Source of the DNA: Uloborus plumipes | Taxonomy: Eukaryota > Arthropoda > Arachnida > Araneae > Uloboridae | Direction: 5' to 3' | NCBI GenBank assembly: GCA_038373865.1 | Contig: JAXGGA010002203.1 | Coordinates: 1 to 64,000 of the forward strand | Length of the DNA stretch: 64,000 bases | Shown: piece after piece, positions 44,229 to 55,027 of the stretch | How the letters are laid out: each line of letters begins with the position of its first letter | Numbering within the stretch: the first letter of the stretch is position 1 | Notes under the pieces: model-generated | Told to the model about the DNA's origin: nothing | Databases searched by the model: none | Seen by the model: only the letters and a program-made list of their open reading frames with translations | Program-made: the position numbers and the translations under genes

Positions 44229-44789
44229 TCCTCGTGGGTTCCTTGGGGTCATATGGGATCCCAATGCAATTTCTGTTCAATATCTTGTTAATCAACCATT
44301 TGTTTTTAATGGCATTTTGTGGCTTTTATTCTTCTAGTTTTCTATTCAAAAAAATGTTATTATTGTGTTTTATTTTTCTCGAATTGCATTTTTTGCACAC
44401 AAGACACTTGGGGTCACTTCCCCAGAATGCCAAAAAAAGAGGACATTGCAACTGTTGTCCAAGAGAACTGGACAGAAAATGCATCGAAAAATGTCATAAG
44501 TGTTTGAAATTCACTTGCAAAAAATCATGTTTTTTCTGGTCTGTAATAGTTGTAAATAAAGCTACAGTTATTGTAAGTTTTGCTCTAAAATTTTAATTTT
44601 TAATGCATAAACTAAATTTTACTTTGATTGTGGCTTTTCATTTTTATTTTTTTAGCATTAAAAAGTGTGTGAACTTAAATAATGCATGTAACATTCAATA
44701 ATCATAATAAATTAATTAAAGGAAGCATTGAGGTCGTTTATGACCCTAGGGGTCTTGAGTGTAACTGAAATGGGAGGGACCCTCGAGGT
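44229..44789 (+). mobile_element. Internally deleted piggyBac element
   Basis: TTAA lies at 44225-44228 and 44790-44793. The left end TCCTCGTGGGTTCCTTGGGG and right end (opposite strand) ACCTCGAGGGTCCCTCCCAT share CCTCG(T/A)GGGT and a CC-rich subterminus. The 561 bp interior retains only the 3' part of a transposase gene (next entry) and 3' AT-rich sequence. This is the only TTAA element in the window with identifiable piggyBac coding sequence. Confidence 0.8.
44396..44542 (+). pseudogene. piggyBac transposase cysteine-rich C-terminal domain, remnant
   Basis: The translation reads HTRHLGSLPQNAKKRGHCNC and continues with C-P-R-E-L-D-R-K-C, C-H-K-C and C-K-K-S-C. The order of a (H)FxS-P-like lead, KKRGHC-x-C, a basic linker, C-x-x-C and C-x-x-x-C is that of the zinc-binding cysteine-rich domain that ends piggyBac transposases and binds the terminal repeats. 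The catalytic Asp residues are absent because the interior is deleted. The longer open frame from 44153 begins outside the element and is fortuitous. Confidence 0.75.
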
Positions 44790-44793
44790 TTAA

Positions 44794-45843
44794 GCTGTTA
44801 GAGAGGAATGATATCCTTATTATTATTATTTTTTTTTAATCTACTCATCTTTTACTTTCATAGTGATTTTTCGGCATGGTTGTGAAATAGCTGAACAATT
44901 TTACTAGTTTTTTGTTAAAATGTCACTTAATTCCTTTGAGTGCGATATTAGCTTAAATTTTTGTTTCATGACCTTTAGAAAAAATAAAATTAAATAAAGG
45001 GAAAAATAACGTTAAGTGAGATGATTTTGCATTTCAAACCATTCACTTTTTCGTTTGAACTAACAAAACTAGAAGGTAGTAAAAATCTTCCGTCTATACC
45101 TAACCTATATATTTTTCTTCGCTTCATATCGACAAGGGATTGTTTTCGAAATGCGAGATTTTAAGCAATCATTCTAAGAAGAAAAAAACTAAAATGAAAT
45201 TTAACTTCTAATTTGTAAAATAATCGTAGTTTGGTTTTTTTCTTTTCTTTTTTTTTTGTATGAAACTGAATACTTAACTCGTTTTCGTCTATATTTTTAT
45301 TTAAAGAGTTGCCCTTTCACTTTAAAACAGTCGTTAAAAATACGTACCACTTTAGCACATCAGTGAGCCTTGCCATTTCTATTTAATGAATGGTGTTTTT
45401 TTTTTTTTTTTTTATATCAGAAAAAAGCATAATCTTCATTTTTCAGTATTCTTCTCAATTTTTCAGAAAAAAATGATAATTTTTTATTTTCAGGTTTCGT
45501 CAGATGTGCTGTCATTAATTTGCTATTACTGCGACACCTGTGCTTATTTTAAGTAAGGTAACTATACGTCCCGTTTTCTGGCAGCTTGTCTCGTTTTTCC
45601 CGTACGTTGTTTCCAGACACAGAACTGTCCCATTTTCTGAAATTTTGCACAGAAAATATAAAAAATTGAGTCTTTCGTAAGCTTTTTCCCATGTAAAACC
45701 AAAAAGTAGAATGTCTCAAAAAAACGACATTTCAAAGGAAAAAATGTCGAGTGTAAGGTTACTATGGGTAAGGCTGCAGTTACGAAGGGTTTTTGTAATG
45801 ACTTGTAATCAAGAATTAAAAAAGTATATAGTAATGTAGGATC
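44794..45843. other. Intergenic
   Basis: T-rich tracts (44824-44838, 45237-45256, 45395-45415) and no supportable gene. Minus-strand ORF 45562-46083 (173 codons) reaches into the next MITE, has no recognisable motif and is judged a chance opening. Confidence 0.5.
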
Positions 45844-46130
45844 AGGGGCGGATACAAGGGAGGGGCAATGTGGGCGATCGCCCCTCCCTTGAGGGACTCT
45901 TCTCCAGCAGTTTTCGACTTTGAAGTTCAAAAAAGGCCATTTTAGATGATCTTCGATGATACTATGAGATGAGAAGTGGTTGGGATTCAGGAATCCGGTC
46001 TGGAATTTTTTCGAAATTGAAGACCGAAACATTTGTAATAAACATGTGTTAACCAGGATATGTGGTAAAATAAAAGGGAGCAAGTGGAAAAAAAAAACAA
46101 TCGCCCCTCCCTTGGAACATTTCTGGATGT
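45844..46130 (+). mobile_element. MITE with GGGCGGATAC end, copy 2
   Basis: It begins AGGGGCGGATACAAGGGAGG and ends near CCTTGGAACATTTCTGGATG. Matching element at 27084-27367 in the opposite orientation. GGGCGATCGCCCCTCCCTTG near the left end is itself palindromic. Confidence 0.65.
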
Positions 46131-46289
46131 GTAGGATTCCTTGTGTAGGATTGTAGATTACTTACATCAGCGATCGGCAATCCGTCGATCTCGAGCCCGT
46201 TTTCAGTCGATCCCGGCAATATTTTGGGTTGTGCTTTTTGCCAGTTTTTTTATAAGCATATTTTCTGGAGCAAAATTCTGTTCAGTCAG

Positions 46290-46410
46290 AATTGCAGATT
46301 CGGAGTCGTATTCGGACTGATTTTGGAGTAAAATAGTTGGAGTTGGAAGATGTAAAAACCTTGGAGCCAGAGTCGGACATTTTTACTTCGACTCTGCAGC
46401 CCAAAATTTA
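46290..46410. repeat. Degenerate GGAGTCGGA-type short repeats
   Basis: GGAGTCG, GGAGTAAAATAG, TTGGAGTTGGAAG, TTGGAGCCAGAGTCGGAC and GACTCTGCAG follow one another in 120 bp. Such GAGTCGGAG minisatellites are common in animal genomes. No element boundaries seen. Confidence 0.5.
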
Positions 46411-46892
46411 ATGTCAAAAACGAAAGTTTTTCAAACATGTCGAAAGTTTTTACACCCCCTGAAATTTTCATAGTCATTATATTTTCTCAAATTTTAAAAC
46501 AGGCGGTATCACTTTGTCTGCAAATATTTTGATCTGAGTTAATAGTGTTCACATAACTTTGTTTTAGCAATTTAAAGCAACTATTAAAGAAGTATGAAAG
46601 TCTGTTTTGATTAGACTTAACCGACAATTTGGAGTAAACACAATTTCAACTTTACCGTATATGCAACTTAGTCGTTTTTAAGTCAATCTGGTCCCCCCCC
46701 CCCATAACAAACAAGTCGATATTTGTGTTCATCAAACTTGGTAAGTAGATTTAGGTTGCCGACCGCTGAATTACATGGTACATCGCAGAATTCGAATTCA
46801 GATATAAATGATTCAGTAGAAAGTGTAACTGACATGTATTTTACAATTGGATCAATAGCATATACGTCTATTTCAGTGAACGCTTACCCACT

Positions 46893-48092
46893 AGGGTGTA
46901 TCGAAAAAAACTTTTTTTCGAAATTCAATTTACTAAGTTGATAAAAAGTTGCCCCTACCAACCCACATATTCCACAAAAAATTTCAGTCTAATCAGAAAT
47001 TGTTTAGGTGTTCCGCACGAGGCCTGAAGTTTGTGAATTTCTTCAAAAATTTGATTTTTTTTCTATTTTTTTTAATATTAAGAATAAATGTTAAAAATAA
47101 TTCAAGTTGAAAAATGTACACCGCAAAGTCGGAGGACAAAATTGGGTTTGAAAAAAAGTATATTAAACAACATTTAAATCTCCCACATTTATTCTAAACT
47201 TATGTAATTTTCACCAAAACTAGCATTTTACAAGGCCATGCGGCTTGGTTAAAAACTTGTTTATGAATGTGGAATCTAACTGAATTAACACTTGAAACTG
47301 GGATTCATCTGTGATTTATGTGAAGTAAAAAGTAAAATAATATAAACTATAAACAGAATTTAAGCCCCTCGCCACACAGTGCACGCGTTCTATCGGGGCC
47401 CCCGTGATGGTAAACGAAATACAGCTCCACTAGCGTAGCTGCTTTAGGATGGCAGAATAACATATCTTTGGTTGAGGACACAGACTCTAAATATTTCGAA
47501 CATGGTGCTCCAGTAGATGGCCCAGGAAAAGAAATTGTAGCTTCAGTTTCACCATTTATGGAAAAAAAAAGTTTTATTGATAAAGAACATAAAAGTTATC
47601 GGTTGTGATGGCACATCAGTTAACACTGGAAAATCAAATGATGCTATTAGACTTCCAGAAAAGTCTTTAGAACCCTCATTACAAGCCGTGGTATGTTTTC
47701 TTCATTTAATGAATTAACACTTAGCGGTTAGAGAGTTAGCGGTGGCTCTTGATAGGCCGACTACTGGACAAAATTCTTTTAGTTGACCTATTGGAGAATT
47801 CTAACAATATTGCTAAGATCTACCAGTCATGAACTTTAAGAAAATAGAACGCATTTTACCAGAAGTTGATGTCAACCCAGGTAGCACAAATAACTTTTAA
47901 ACGTTTTATAAACTTTTTAAGCGGTTATTACAACGTTAATAACTATTTTACAACCCTTAAAAAACGAAGTGTGCTACTTGGGAAAGAATTGAGTCAAAAA
48001 TACTTATGGGATGTGTCAAAAGCTGTAATGTCTGGCAAATGTTCTTAAAATGTAGCAGAAAGGAACCCTGCAAGCTTTTCCCATGCAAGATG
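46893..48092 (+). pseudogene. Broken transposon-like gene, copy A
   Basis: The coding part is about 47410-48060. Broken frames give WLRxxxSKYFEHGAPVDGPG-like sequence, then VIGCDGTSVNTGK, an LHLMN/ELTLR segment near a leucine-rich stretch, PEVDV, and LSQKYLWDVSKAVMSGKCS near the end. The series GCDGT-x-VNTGK, EL-x-LR, S-x-x-YLWDxxKAV-x-SG-x-CS and R-x-P-x-KL matches, from memory, uncharacterised proteins present in many copies in arthropods and thought to be transposon-derived. Several frameshifts and stops are visible, and a 107 bp MITE splits the 3' part. About 0.5 kb of conserved non-coding sequence precedes it, starting AGGGTGTATCGAAAAAAA. Copy B is inverted at 53943-55027. Confidence 0.6.
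47876..47982. mobile_element. 107 bp MITE, CCCAGGTAGCAC ends, copy 2
   Basis: Same as 33594-33701. AA flanks it on both sides, and copy B of the host sequence (about 54050) lacks it and carries a single AA, so the insertion came after the A/B duplication and a 2 bp duplication is supported. Confidence 0.85.
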
Positions 48093-50469
48093 AGTTCTTT
48101 ACAATGTGGAATGGATAACATTTTGAAGATTTGAATCCAAATACTTGTTGCAATCCATGGTCTTAAAAAAATGCTTAAATGCATGAATAATTTTATGCTG
48201 AGATTCGATTGTGAAAAAGCGGAGAGCATAAACCTTTATTATAAACTAGCTTTATGCCCGGCGTTGCCCGGGTGCGTATTAATATAAAACTTTAGCTTCT
48301 CAAAAAATTCTAATAAAAATTTAACGCAAAATTTGTTCATAAACAACGTTCTTAGTTTCACCTTCAGGAGCAAGAATAAATAAATTTAGTCTTGATGTAG
48401 TAGTTCTCTCTTGTTGTTCTTTTAAACGAAACTGACGCTGACTCACCGTCTCCGATTGTCTTGATCTAGTTGCTCTATCTCTCAGATCTCTTAGACGATA
48501 CTCACGCTGCTCATTGCTCTAAAGGGAAAGATTGGACACTTCGCAACCAGTTTTGAAGTACAGCGATGAAAACAACTGCAAAGGACAGTCAAAGATGGTA
48601 TTGCAAAAAACTCTCATTCACAGCTGAGCAGGTTAAATTGAACGCCAAGATAAAATTCTAGTTTCTTGGAATTGGCGTCAGGGTTGCCAAGCTTTTTCCT
48701 CAGAATTCCAAGAAAAAGAGAACGTAGGTTGAGCAAGCAGCGGGGTGGGTGGGGGTATACTAATTACCACCCAATTTCGAATCGTCAAGTGTGTGACCGC
48801 AGCTCTCTCCCCACACTTCGTCCGAGAGATTTTATGGTCCAGGCATTGCGATTAAAGGGGAGATAAGACAAACGAGAAAGCGATCCACTCTTCAACAAGT
48901 GAACGGACAGCGGAAAAAAAAAAAAGACTTTCCCACCATTTTACTCCATCACATTAAAACGGGAATAACCGTTACGCACCAAAACAGTAAACGCCTGTAC
49001 TGATTAATAATCCTACGTAAGTAGTTTTTTCAGTACAAGTTTATAACTTTATTTGTGTCGTACCGAGTACTCGGGAAATACTCCGTATTTGGCTGTTTCG
49101 ATCAGGTACTCGATCAATACCGCGTAGTTGTAAAAATCAAATATTGTTAAAGACAACAAAATTTTTACTGCAGGATAAAGCTATGAACTTGAGTTGATTT
49201 TTTTTCTTCCTGTACAAAACTTGAATTATAAATGTGATTTGAGTTTTGTACAGAAGTGTGCAACTGTTCCTTAAAGTAATAAGAAAAAAATAATAAATAA
49301 ATAACAAAAAACGTTGCAAACGGAAATCAAATAAAACATTACATAAACGTGTTTTGGAGGTTTATAAGGGACTCATTTTGAATGCAAAAGATGTGTGTGC
49401 TTTGTTTCTGGATACAAAATTCAGTTGATAAAAGCTGTTTAAATATTACTTCCACATTTATTTTTCGCCCCACCCCTTTTTTTGTCCTAATATTTTAATT
49501 ATAACATTTATCACCACCAAGCCTACTCATCTCACATTTTTTTTCCTTTTTTTAAGATGTTTTCTTGTCATCCCGGAACAAGTAAATACATTTTTTTATT
49601 GTTCTTTTAGTGCTTCAAACTTGTATTTTAAAATTATTGTTGTAGTACAGAGGTAACTTCTTGTTGCTTTATTCTTTAACTAGCTGTACCATCACGTCTG
49701 TGCTCGTGCAATAAAGTTTCAAAAAAAAAAAAAAGAAGCCATGTGAGCGCATGTACATTTTCCATCCGTCTCCAAAATTAAAAGAATCATTTTGTTTCGT
49801 TATTTAAAATATACACACATAATCTTACCTACATTCCAAGTATATTCTTTGAAGCAGTGAGAAAATCCTAATATAGTGACGACAACTATCAGTCAGAACT
49901 TCATTTACCAAAACAGATCCATTCCATCTCATTAAAATCATTCGAAACTACTAGAGCGAAGTCTTTTAAAGTGATCACAGAAAATGATCACTTGCAGCAT
50001 CCATTCCGAAAGAAATTGACGATTAAAAATACAATGAAAGGATAAAAGTTCGACTAAAATGTAAAGCAATCAAAGCCAGTAAAATTTTATAGTCGTAAAA
50101 GCAGAGAAATAAAAGAGGAAGATTGGAACTCATTTTAAAATTCCTATACTCATATCAATTACAAGTATATTTAATTGTTAATAAATAGAAACTGACAACA
50201 AATAAACATTTTAAAGGATTTAGTTTTCTTTCCTTGCCGTCAAACAATGACATCGGTTTTCAATCGTGTTAATTTAAGGCTGAGCCACATTTGTTAAAAA
50301 AACTTTATATTTCGAGTTCTGTATGATATGGAAGTTCCAAACACATTCTATCATCAGCAGGCTTTTTTCTCCTTCTTTTGGTACTATTCTTCTAAATTTT
50401 CAAGTATGTTTTCATTTCAAAAATGCAAAAATAGTTTAAAAGTTTTTAATTAATTTCTCTCAATACTTT
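48093..50469. other. Intergenic with ACTAGC heads
   Basis: ACTAGCTTTATGCCCGGCGT (48246, continuing TGCCCGGG) and ACTAGCTGTACCATCACGTC (49680) are heads of the family described at 1409. The segment 48640-48900 is GC-richer, with ORF 48666-48866 of no recognisable family. Near 49060-49130, GTACCGAGTACTCGG and AGGTACTCGATCAATACCGC suggest an eroded palindromic element. No gene supported. Confidence 0.45.
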
Positions 50470-50610
50470 TTTTTTTTTTTTCAAAATCGGTCATCAGTTT
50501 AAGCGCTAGAGTGCTACACACAGATACAGAGATCGACAGATACACAGCTCGTCAGACACGCCAAACTTATAACCACCTTCCTTGTTGCGTCGGGGTTAAA
50601 AACAAGGAGT
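50470..50610 (+). repeat. Interspersed repeat tail
   Basis: After a T-run, AATCGGTCATCAGTTTAAGC, AGAGTGCTACACACAGATAC and a GACAGATACAC tract lead to ACTTATAACCACCTTCCTTG and TTGCGTCGGGGTTAAAA. The layout (CGGTCATC..GACAGA..CGTCGGGGTTAAAA) looks like the conserved 3' end of a dispersed retroelement. The element body could not be delimited. Confidence 0.4.
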
Positions 50611-52065
50611 TTCTCAGATACATTCAAGAGCAGCCATTTTGAATGTCCGCATTACTGAAATATGGGAATCTGGAGTGTAATGTAATGCTAGAATGCTAGA
50701 ACTTAAATAGCCGAATATCAGAATTACCACCTTATATATTTGACATCTGTACTCAAATTTGTAAGCAGCTACTATTAAAGGCACGATTCCATCAGTTTTG
50801 GTCATATATCTACTGCGCATTTTGGCATAAAAGAACTAGAACGCCCTATAGGTAAAGTTAATTCGTGAAAATGAACGCAATAAAATTTTAAGAGAAGGGT
50901 GAAATTACTTTTGTTTTTTTCGAAAGTATGTATGAAATTGTGAAAACAAAAAAAAAAAAAAATCTATCCAACCGCGCCATTGCATATCAGTTTTCCTATG
51001 CTATTCCTTGTAATTATGTGCAATAAAAAAATAAATAAATAAAAATTGAAAAAAAATAGACAGTGGACCTATTTTTCGCCAATTGCCAGCACGATAATCA
51101 TAAATGAAGGGCAAATCATAGAATTTCATTTAGAAATAAATACGCGTTCTCGCATGGTAACAGAAAACAGGCTAGAGAAATATTATTGCATAAGATTTTA
51201 AATTACGATTTACTGAGTTAAAATCAATGTTTTGTTTCCCGATTTTCACAGCAACAGATCTGTAGCTCAGGATCTTGCAATGAGATTATATCACGCATTA
51301 ATGGAAAAATGGATCAGAATTGTGCTGAAGAAAAAAAACCCAATAAAAGGTTTTCCGTTCCCCGGATTCGGACTTAAACGCCGTTCCTATCATAAGCACG
51401 ACGCTCCATCAACCGTGCTAGTCGCTTAGTTTCCCGATCCTATTTATTGAAATGATGCATAATAAAAATTATGAAAAAAAAAAAAAACACCAGAAAGAAA
51501 CTGATTTTTTTCTTTCTTTTGGGCAAGGAAAAATGTTTACTTTTCGTCAATAGCCGCACGATATGCTTTAAAATGAGGGGTAAATCACGGAATTTAATAA
51601 AGAAATGAGGAAGATCTGGCGTGGTAACCAAAAAACAGGATACAGAAAGAAACATATAATATGAAATTTATATTGGACAAAACTATTTAAGTCACTAGTA
51701 CACAGATTCTAGTTAAATCCAAATATAATTGCTTACTCACCCGCTTCTGTAATATGAAAATGCTTGTGTAAACATTCATTTGCGGCTCACAACTCCATTT
51801 TACCAACCACTGGAGCAGAGTTTAGGAGTATTAATGAAAAATGAATGATACTACTCTTAATTAATTTTACTCATCTTCAAAATAGCTGCTCAACAATTAA
51901 GTCGGAGTTGAATTTAGCTTTTCAAATTAAATATTCTTAAATAATATAATATTTACATCTTTTTTTTTACTAGTTTCACATTTTTAATCCTAAACATTTC
52001 ATGTATTTTCCAGAATTTCTTTAAAAAAAATCATTTTCTTACCAGCAGCCAATAATGAAGGAGAG
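50611..52065. other. Intergenic
   Basis: Segments near 51210-51430 and 51530-51620 share TTTTCGTCAATxGCC/TTTTCGCCAATTGCCAGCACG- and AATCATAGAATTTCATTTA-like strings (also 51070-51150), indicating a diverged direct repeat. No gene seen. Confidence 0.45.
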
Positions 52066-52140
52066 TCGGACATAAGGTCCAGCGGACATAAGATCCTCGG
52101 ACAGAAGGTCTCCATTTTTTGACAGCTAAGACATAAGGTT
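52066..52140 (+). repeat. CGGACATAAGGTC tandem motif
   Basis: TCGGACATAAGGTCC, GCGGACATAAGATCC, TCGGACAGAAGGTC and AAGACATAAGGTT follow at 15-30 bp spacing. Probably an eroded minisatellite or transposon end. Confidence 0.65.
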
Positions 52141-52599
52141 CAGTTTTCTGAGGGTCCAATGATAGAGGCTGCGGTTTACATCCCTACCTCTCTATAGCAT
52201 AAAAAACATCCACTGGTAATTGTGATTGCGAGTTACTAAGACGTGTCAGGACCAGTAACGCGTAATAAAACTTAAAAATAATACAATTTCAACAACGATC
52301 AAAATACATCAAAAAATTTGCTTTAAAAAACGAATAAAAAAATAAATAGATAAAAAAATGAAAGAAATAATCTAGCAAAAAAAAAAAAAAAAAACAGGAT
52401 TCATAAACATGCGAGGGCGCCGCCTGTAACTGATTCTACTGACCCCTTTTGTTAACACCACAGTTTGATTGCTTTTCAAAAATAGATTGAATATTTAAAT
52501 TCATTCACAATTTTACAGCATGATTTCATAATTCTTACATATATTTGAGAGAAATTAAAATTGTCATCTGGGGCTTATTCTATTATTCCTCTCGCGCTC

Positions 52600-53085
52600 C
52601 ATTTGATTTCATTGTTAATTTTTTCAACACAACCTGTCCATAAACAGCCTTTCGCTGAAAACATTACTCCCCCTCCCCGTGCTGAAATGCTCCCGCGACC
52701 CCCAAAATGTCCCCCCGTCTGAAAAGACCCTCGGCCTCTTCGAGCGCCGTGAGCCATCGTATGGCGACGCCCCGCGTTGGCCACGTATCGCCCCAACAGT
52801 GGGTAAAACTCTTTTGACTAAAATTGTTTCGCCAAATGATCTCCTAAATGTTGGCTTTTCCCGTTTCAAATCTTTGACGGTCGATGGTCGAAAAGTGGAA
52901 GCACTGATTTGTTCTGAAGTGTCTAGTCTTGTGCGAAGCTATAGAGTCTTTGGTCATATCTCTAATGTGCACTGTCGCTAGTCTTCGATTTCTCTCCTCA
53001 TTACTCTCATTTTCACGTTTTTCAGCCTCTTTTTGCCTTAGGATAAACTTGTCCTATTGCTTTCCGTTTCTTCGGAGGCATTTTT
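52600..53085 (-). pseudogene. Decayed coding fragment starting MPPKKRKAIGQVYPKAKR
   Basis: On the minus strand from about 53083, MPPKKRKAIGQVYPKAKRG is followed, after a broken frame, by EKRENESNEERNRRLATVHI and RDMTKDSIASHKTRHFR. A lysine-rich start followed by an ESxEERxxRLA-type repeat resembles the N-terminal leader found on some arthropod Helitron-like and other transposon proteins; this is from memory and weak. Downstream the sequence is unusually GC-rich (to about 52600) with open frames in two minus frames rich in R and G. No complete gene can be drawn. Confidence 0.3.
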
Positions 53086-53370
53086 GCAGAGTGGTAGCTA
53101 AATATACTTACAATTCAAAAATTTATGTTTTTCTTAATCGTTGTTTCCGAGCCTCGAGGTAGAAAGGTTGATAAATCAGAAATAAATTACTTTCTCGCTT
53201 TAAAGGTTTATCTCTATCAGTCGAAAAGAAAAAAAAAGGCAGTTTAATTGTTTTTGACTTATTTCATGCTAAAATGAAATAGGTAAGCCTTGAAATGAAA
53301 ATTCATTGTTTTAATTTTAATCTTTGTTGGAAAAATGCTAATATTTAAATACCATAAATTTTATCAATTT

Positions 53371-53870
53371 ATAACCTAAAGGCTCTTGTCGATTAAAAAA
53401 ATAGGCCTAATAATAGGCTAGATTCCTATATAAAAGGGTCATTTTTTGACAAAAAACTTGAATTTGAGCTTTTTAGATTTTTTAAAATTTCAAGACCCCG
53501 CCTATGAGAATTCTAGGGCATCAAGGAACCTCTGTGTCAAGTTTGATGAAAATCTGACGCTAACTGTGGATTTGTATAGAGAACAAGTATACATACACTC
53601 ATTTTTATATATATAGATTTATAACCTAAAGGCTCTTGTCGATTAAAAAAATAGGCCTAATAATAGGCTAGATTCCTATATAAAAGGGTCATTTTTTGAC
53701 AAAAAACTTGAATTTGAGCTTTTTAGATTTTTTAAAATTTCAAGACCCCGCCTATGAGAATTCTAGGGCATCAAGGAACCTCTGTGTCAAGTTTGATGAA
53801 AATCTGACGCAAACTGTGGATTTGTATAGAGAACAAGTATACATACACTCATTTTTATATATATAGATTA
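53371..53870 (+). repeat. Nearly perfect 250 bp tandem duplication
   Basis: 53371-53620 and 53621-53870 differ, as far as I can see, by one base (ACGCTAAC versus ACGCAAAC). Each unit runs from ATAACCTAAAGGCTCTTGTC to ATTTTTATATATATAGATT and carries the AACTGTGGATTTGTATAGAG tail of the ACTAGC-headed repeat at 1409-2030. The TATATAGATT junction suggests that the tail microsatellite mediated the duplication. Confidence 0.95.
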
Positions 53871-53942
53871 TGCTAGTTTATTTAACTCTGAATTTGGATC
53901 ACTACCTGCGATGTATAGCCTCAAAACTTTGCCATCGTGAGC

Positions 53943-55027
53943 CATCTTGCATGGGAAAAGTTTGCAGGGTTCCTTTCTGCAAAATTTTAAGAACATTTGC
54001 CAGACATTACAGCTTTTGACACATCCCATAAGTATTTTTGACTCAATTCTTTGACGTCAACTTCTGGTAAAACGCGTTCTATTTTCTTTAAGTTCATGAT
54101 TGGTAGATCTTACCAATATTGTTAGAATTCTCCAATAGTTCAACTAAAAGAATTTTGTCCAGTAGTCGGTTTATCAAGAGCCCCCGTTAACTTTCTAAGT
54201 GGTAATTCATTAAATGAAGAAAACATACCATGGCTTGTAGTGAGGGTTCTACACACTTTTCTGGAAGTCTAATAGCATCATTTGATTTTCCCGTGTTAAC
54301 TGATGTGCCATCACAACCGAGTTTTTATGTTCTTTATCAATAAAACTTTTTTTTTCTATAAATCGTGAAACTAAAACTACAATTTCTTTTCTTGGGCCAT
54401 TTACTTGAGCACCATGTCCGAAATATTTAGAGTGTTTCCTCAACCAAAGATAGATGTTCTTCTGCCATCCTAAAGCAGCTACGCTAGCGAAGTTGTACTT
54501 CGTTTACCATCACGGGGGCCCCGATAGAACGCGGGCACTGTGTGACGAGGGGTTTAGATTCCGTTTATAGTTTATATTATTTTACTTTTTACTCCACATA
54601 AATCACAGATGAATCCCAGTTTCAAGTGTTAATTCAGTTAGATTCCACATTCATAAACAAGTTTCTAACCAAGCCGAATGGAGTTGTAAAATTCTAGTTT
54701 TGGTGAAAATTAAGTAAGTTCAGAATAAATGTGGGAGATTTAAATGTTGTTTAATATACTTTTTTCAAACCCAATTTTGTCCTCCGACTTTGCGGTATAC
54801 ATTTTTCAACTTGAGTTATTTTTAACATTTATTCTTAATATTTAAAAAAAATTAAAAAAAAATCATATTTTTGAAGAAATTCACAAACTTCAGGCCTCGT
54901 GCGGAACACCTAAACAATTTCTGATTAGACTGAAATTTTTTGTGGAATATGTGGGTAGGTAGGGGCAACTTTTTATCAACTTAGTAGTAAATTGAATTTC
55001 GAAAAAAAATTTTTTCAATACACCCTA
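53943..55027 (-). pseudogene. Broken transposon-like gene, copy B (inverted)
   Basis: Inverted copy of 46893-48092 without the MITE. The translatable part (about 54520-53960) gives LRKHSKYFGHGAQVNGPRKE, VLVSRFIEKKSFIDKEHKNS and, after frameshifts, the PEVDVKELSQKYLWDV-like end. GCDGT is damaged here by a small deletion relative to copy A. Frames are broken differently in the two copies, so both decayed independently. Beyond A's end, B continues with about 60 bp (CATCGTGAGCCATC to about 53910) not present in A, extending the likely source gene. Confidence 0.6.

Noticed and set aside
44153..44395. Hydrophobic N-terminal part of the 147 aa ORF as a membrane protein
   Set aside because: It starts outside the piggyBac remnant and the hydrophobicity comes from T-rich DNA; only the cysteine-rich part has a recognisable origin.
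45562..46083. 173 aa minus-strand ORF as a gene
   Set aside because: No motif; half of it lies in a MITE and the rest in AT-rich sequence.
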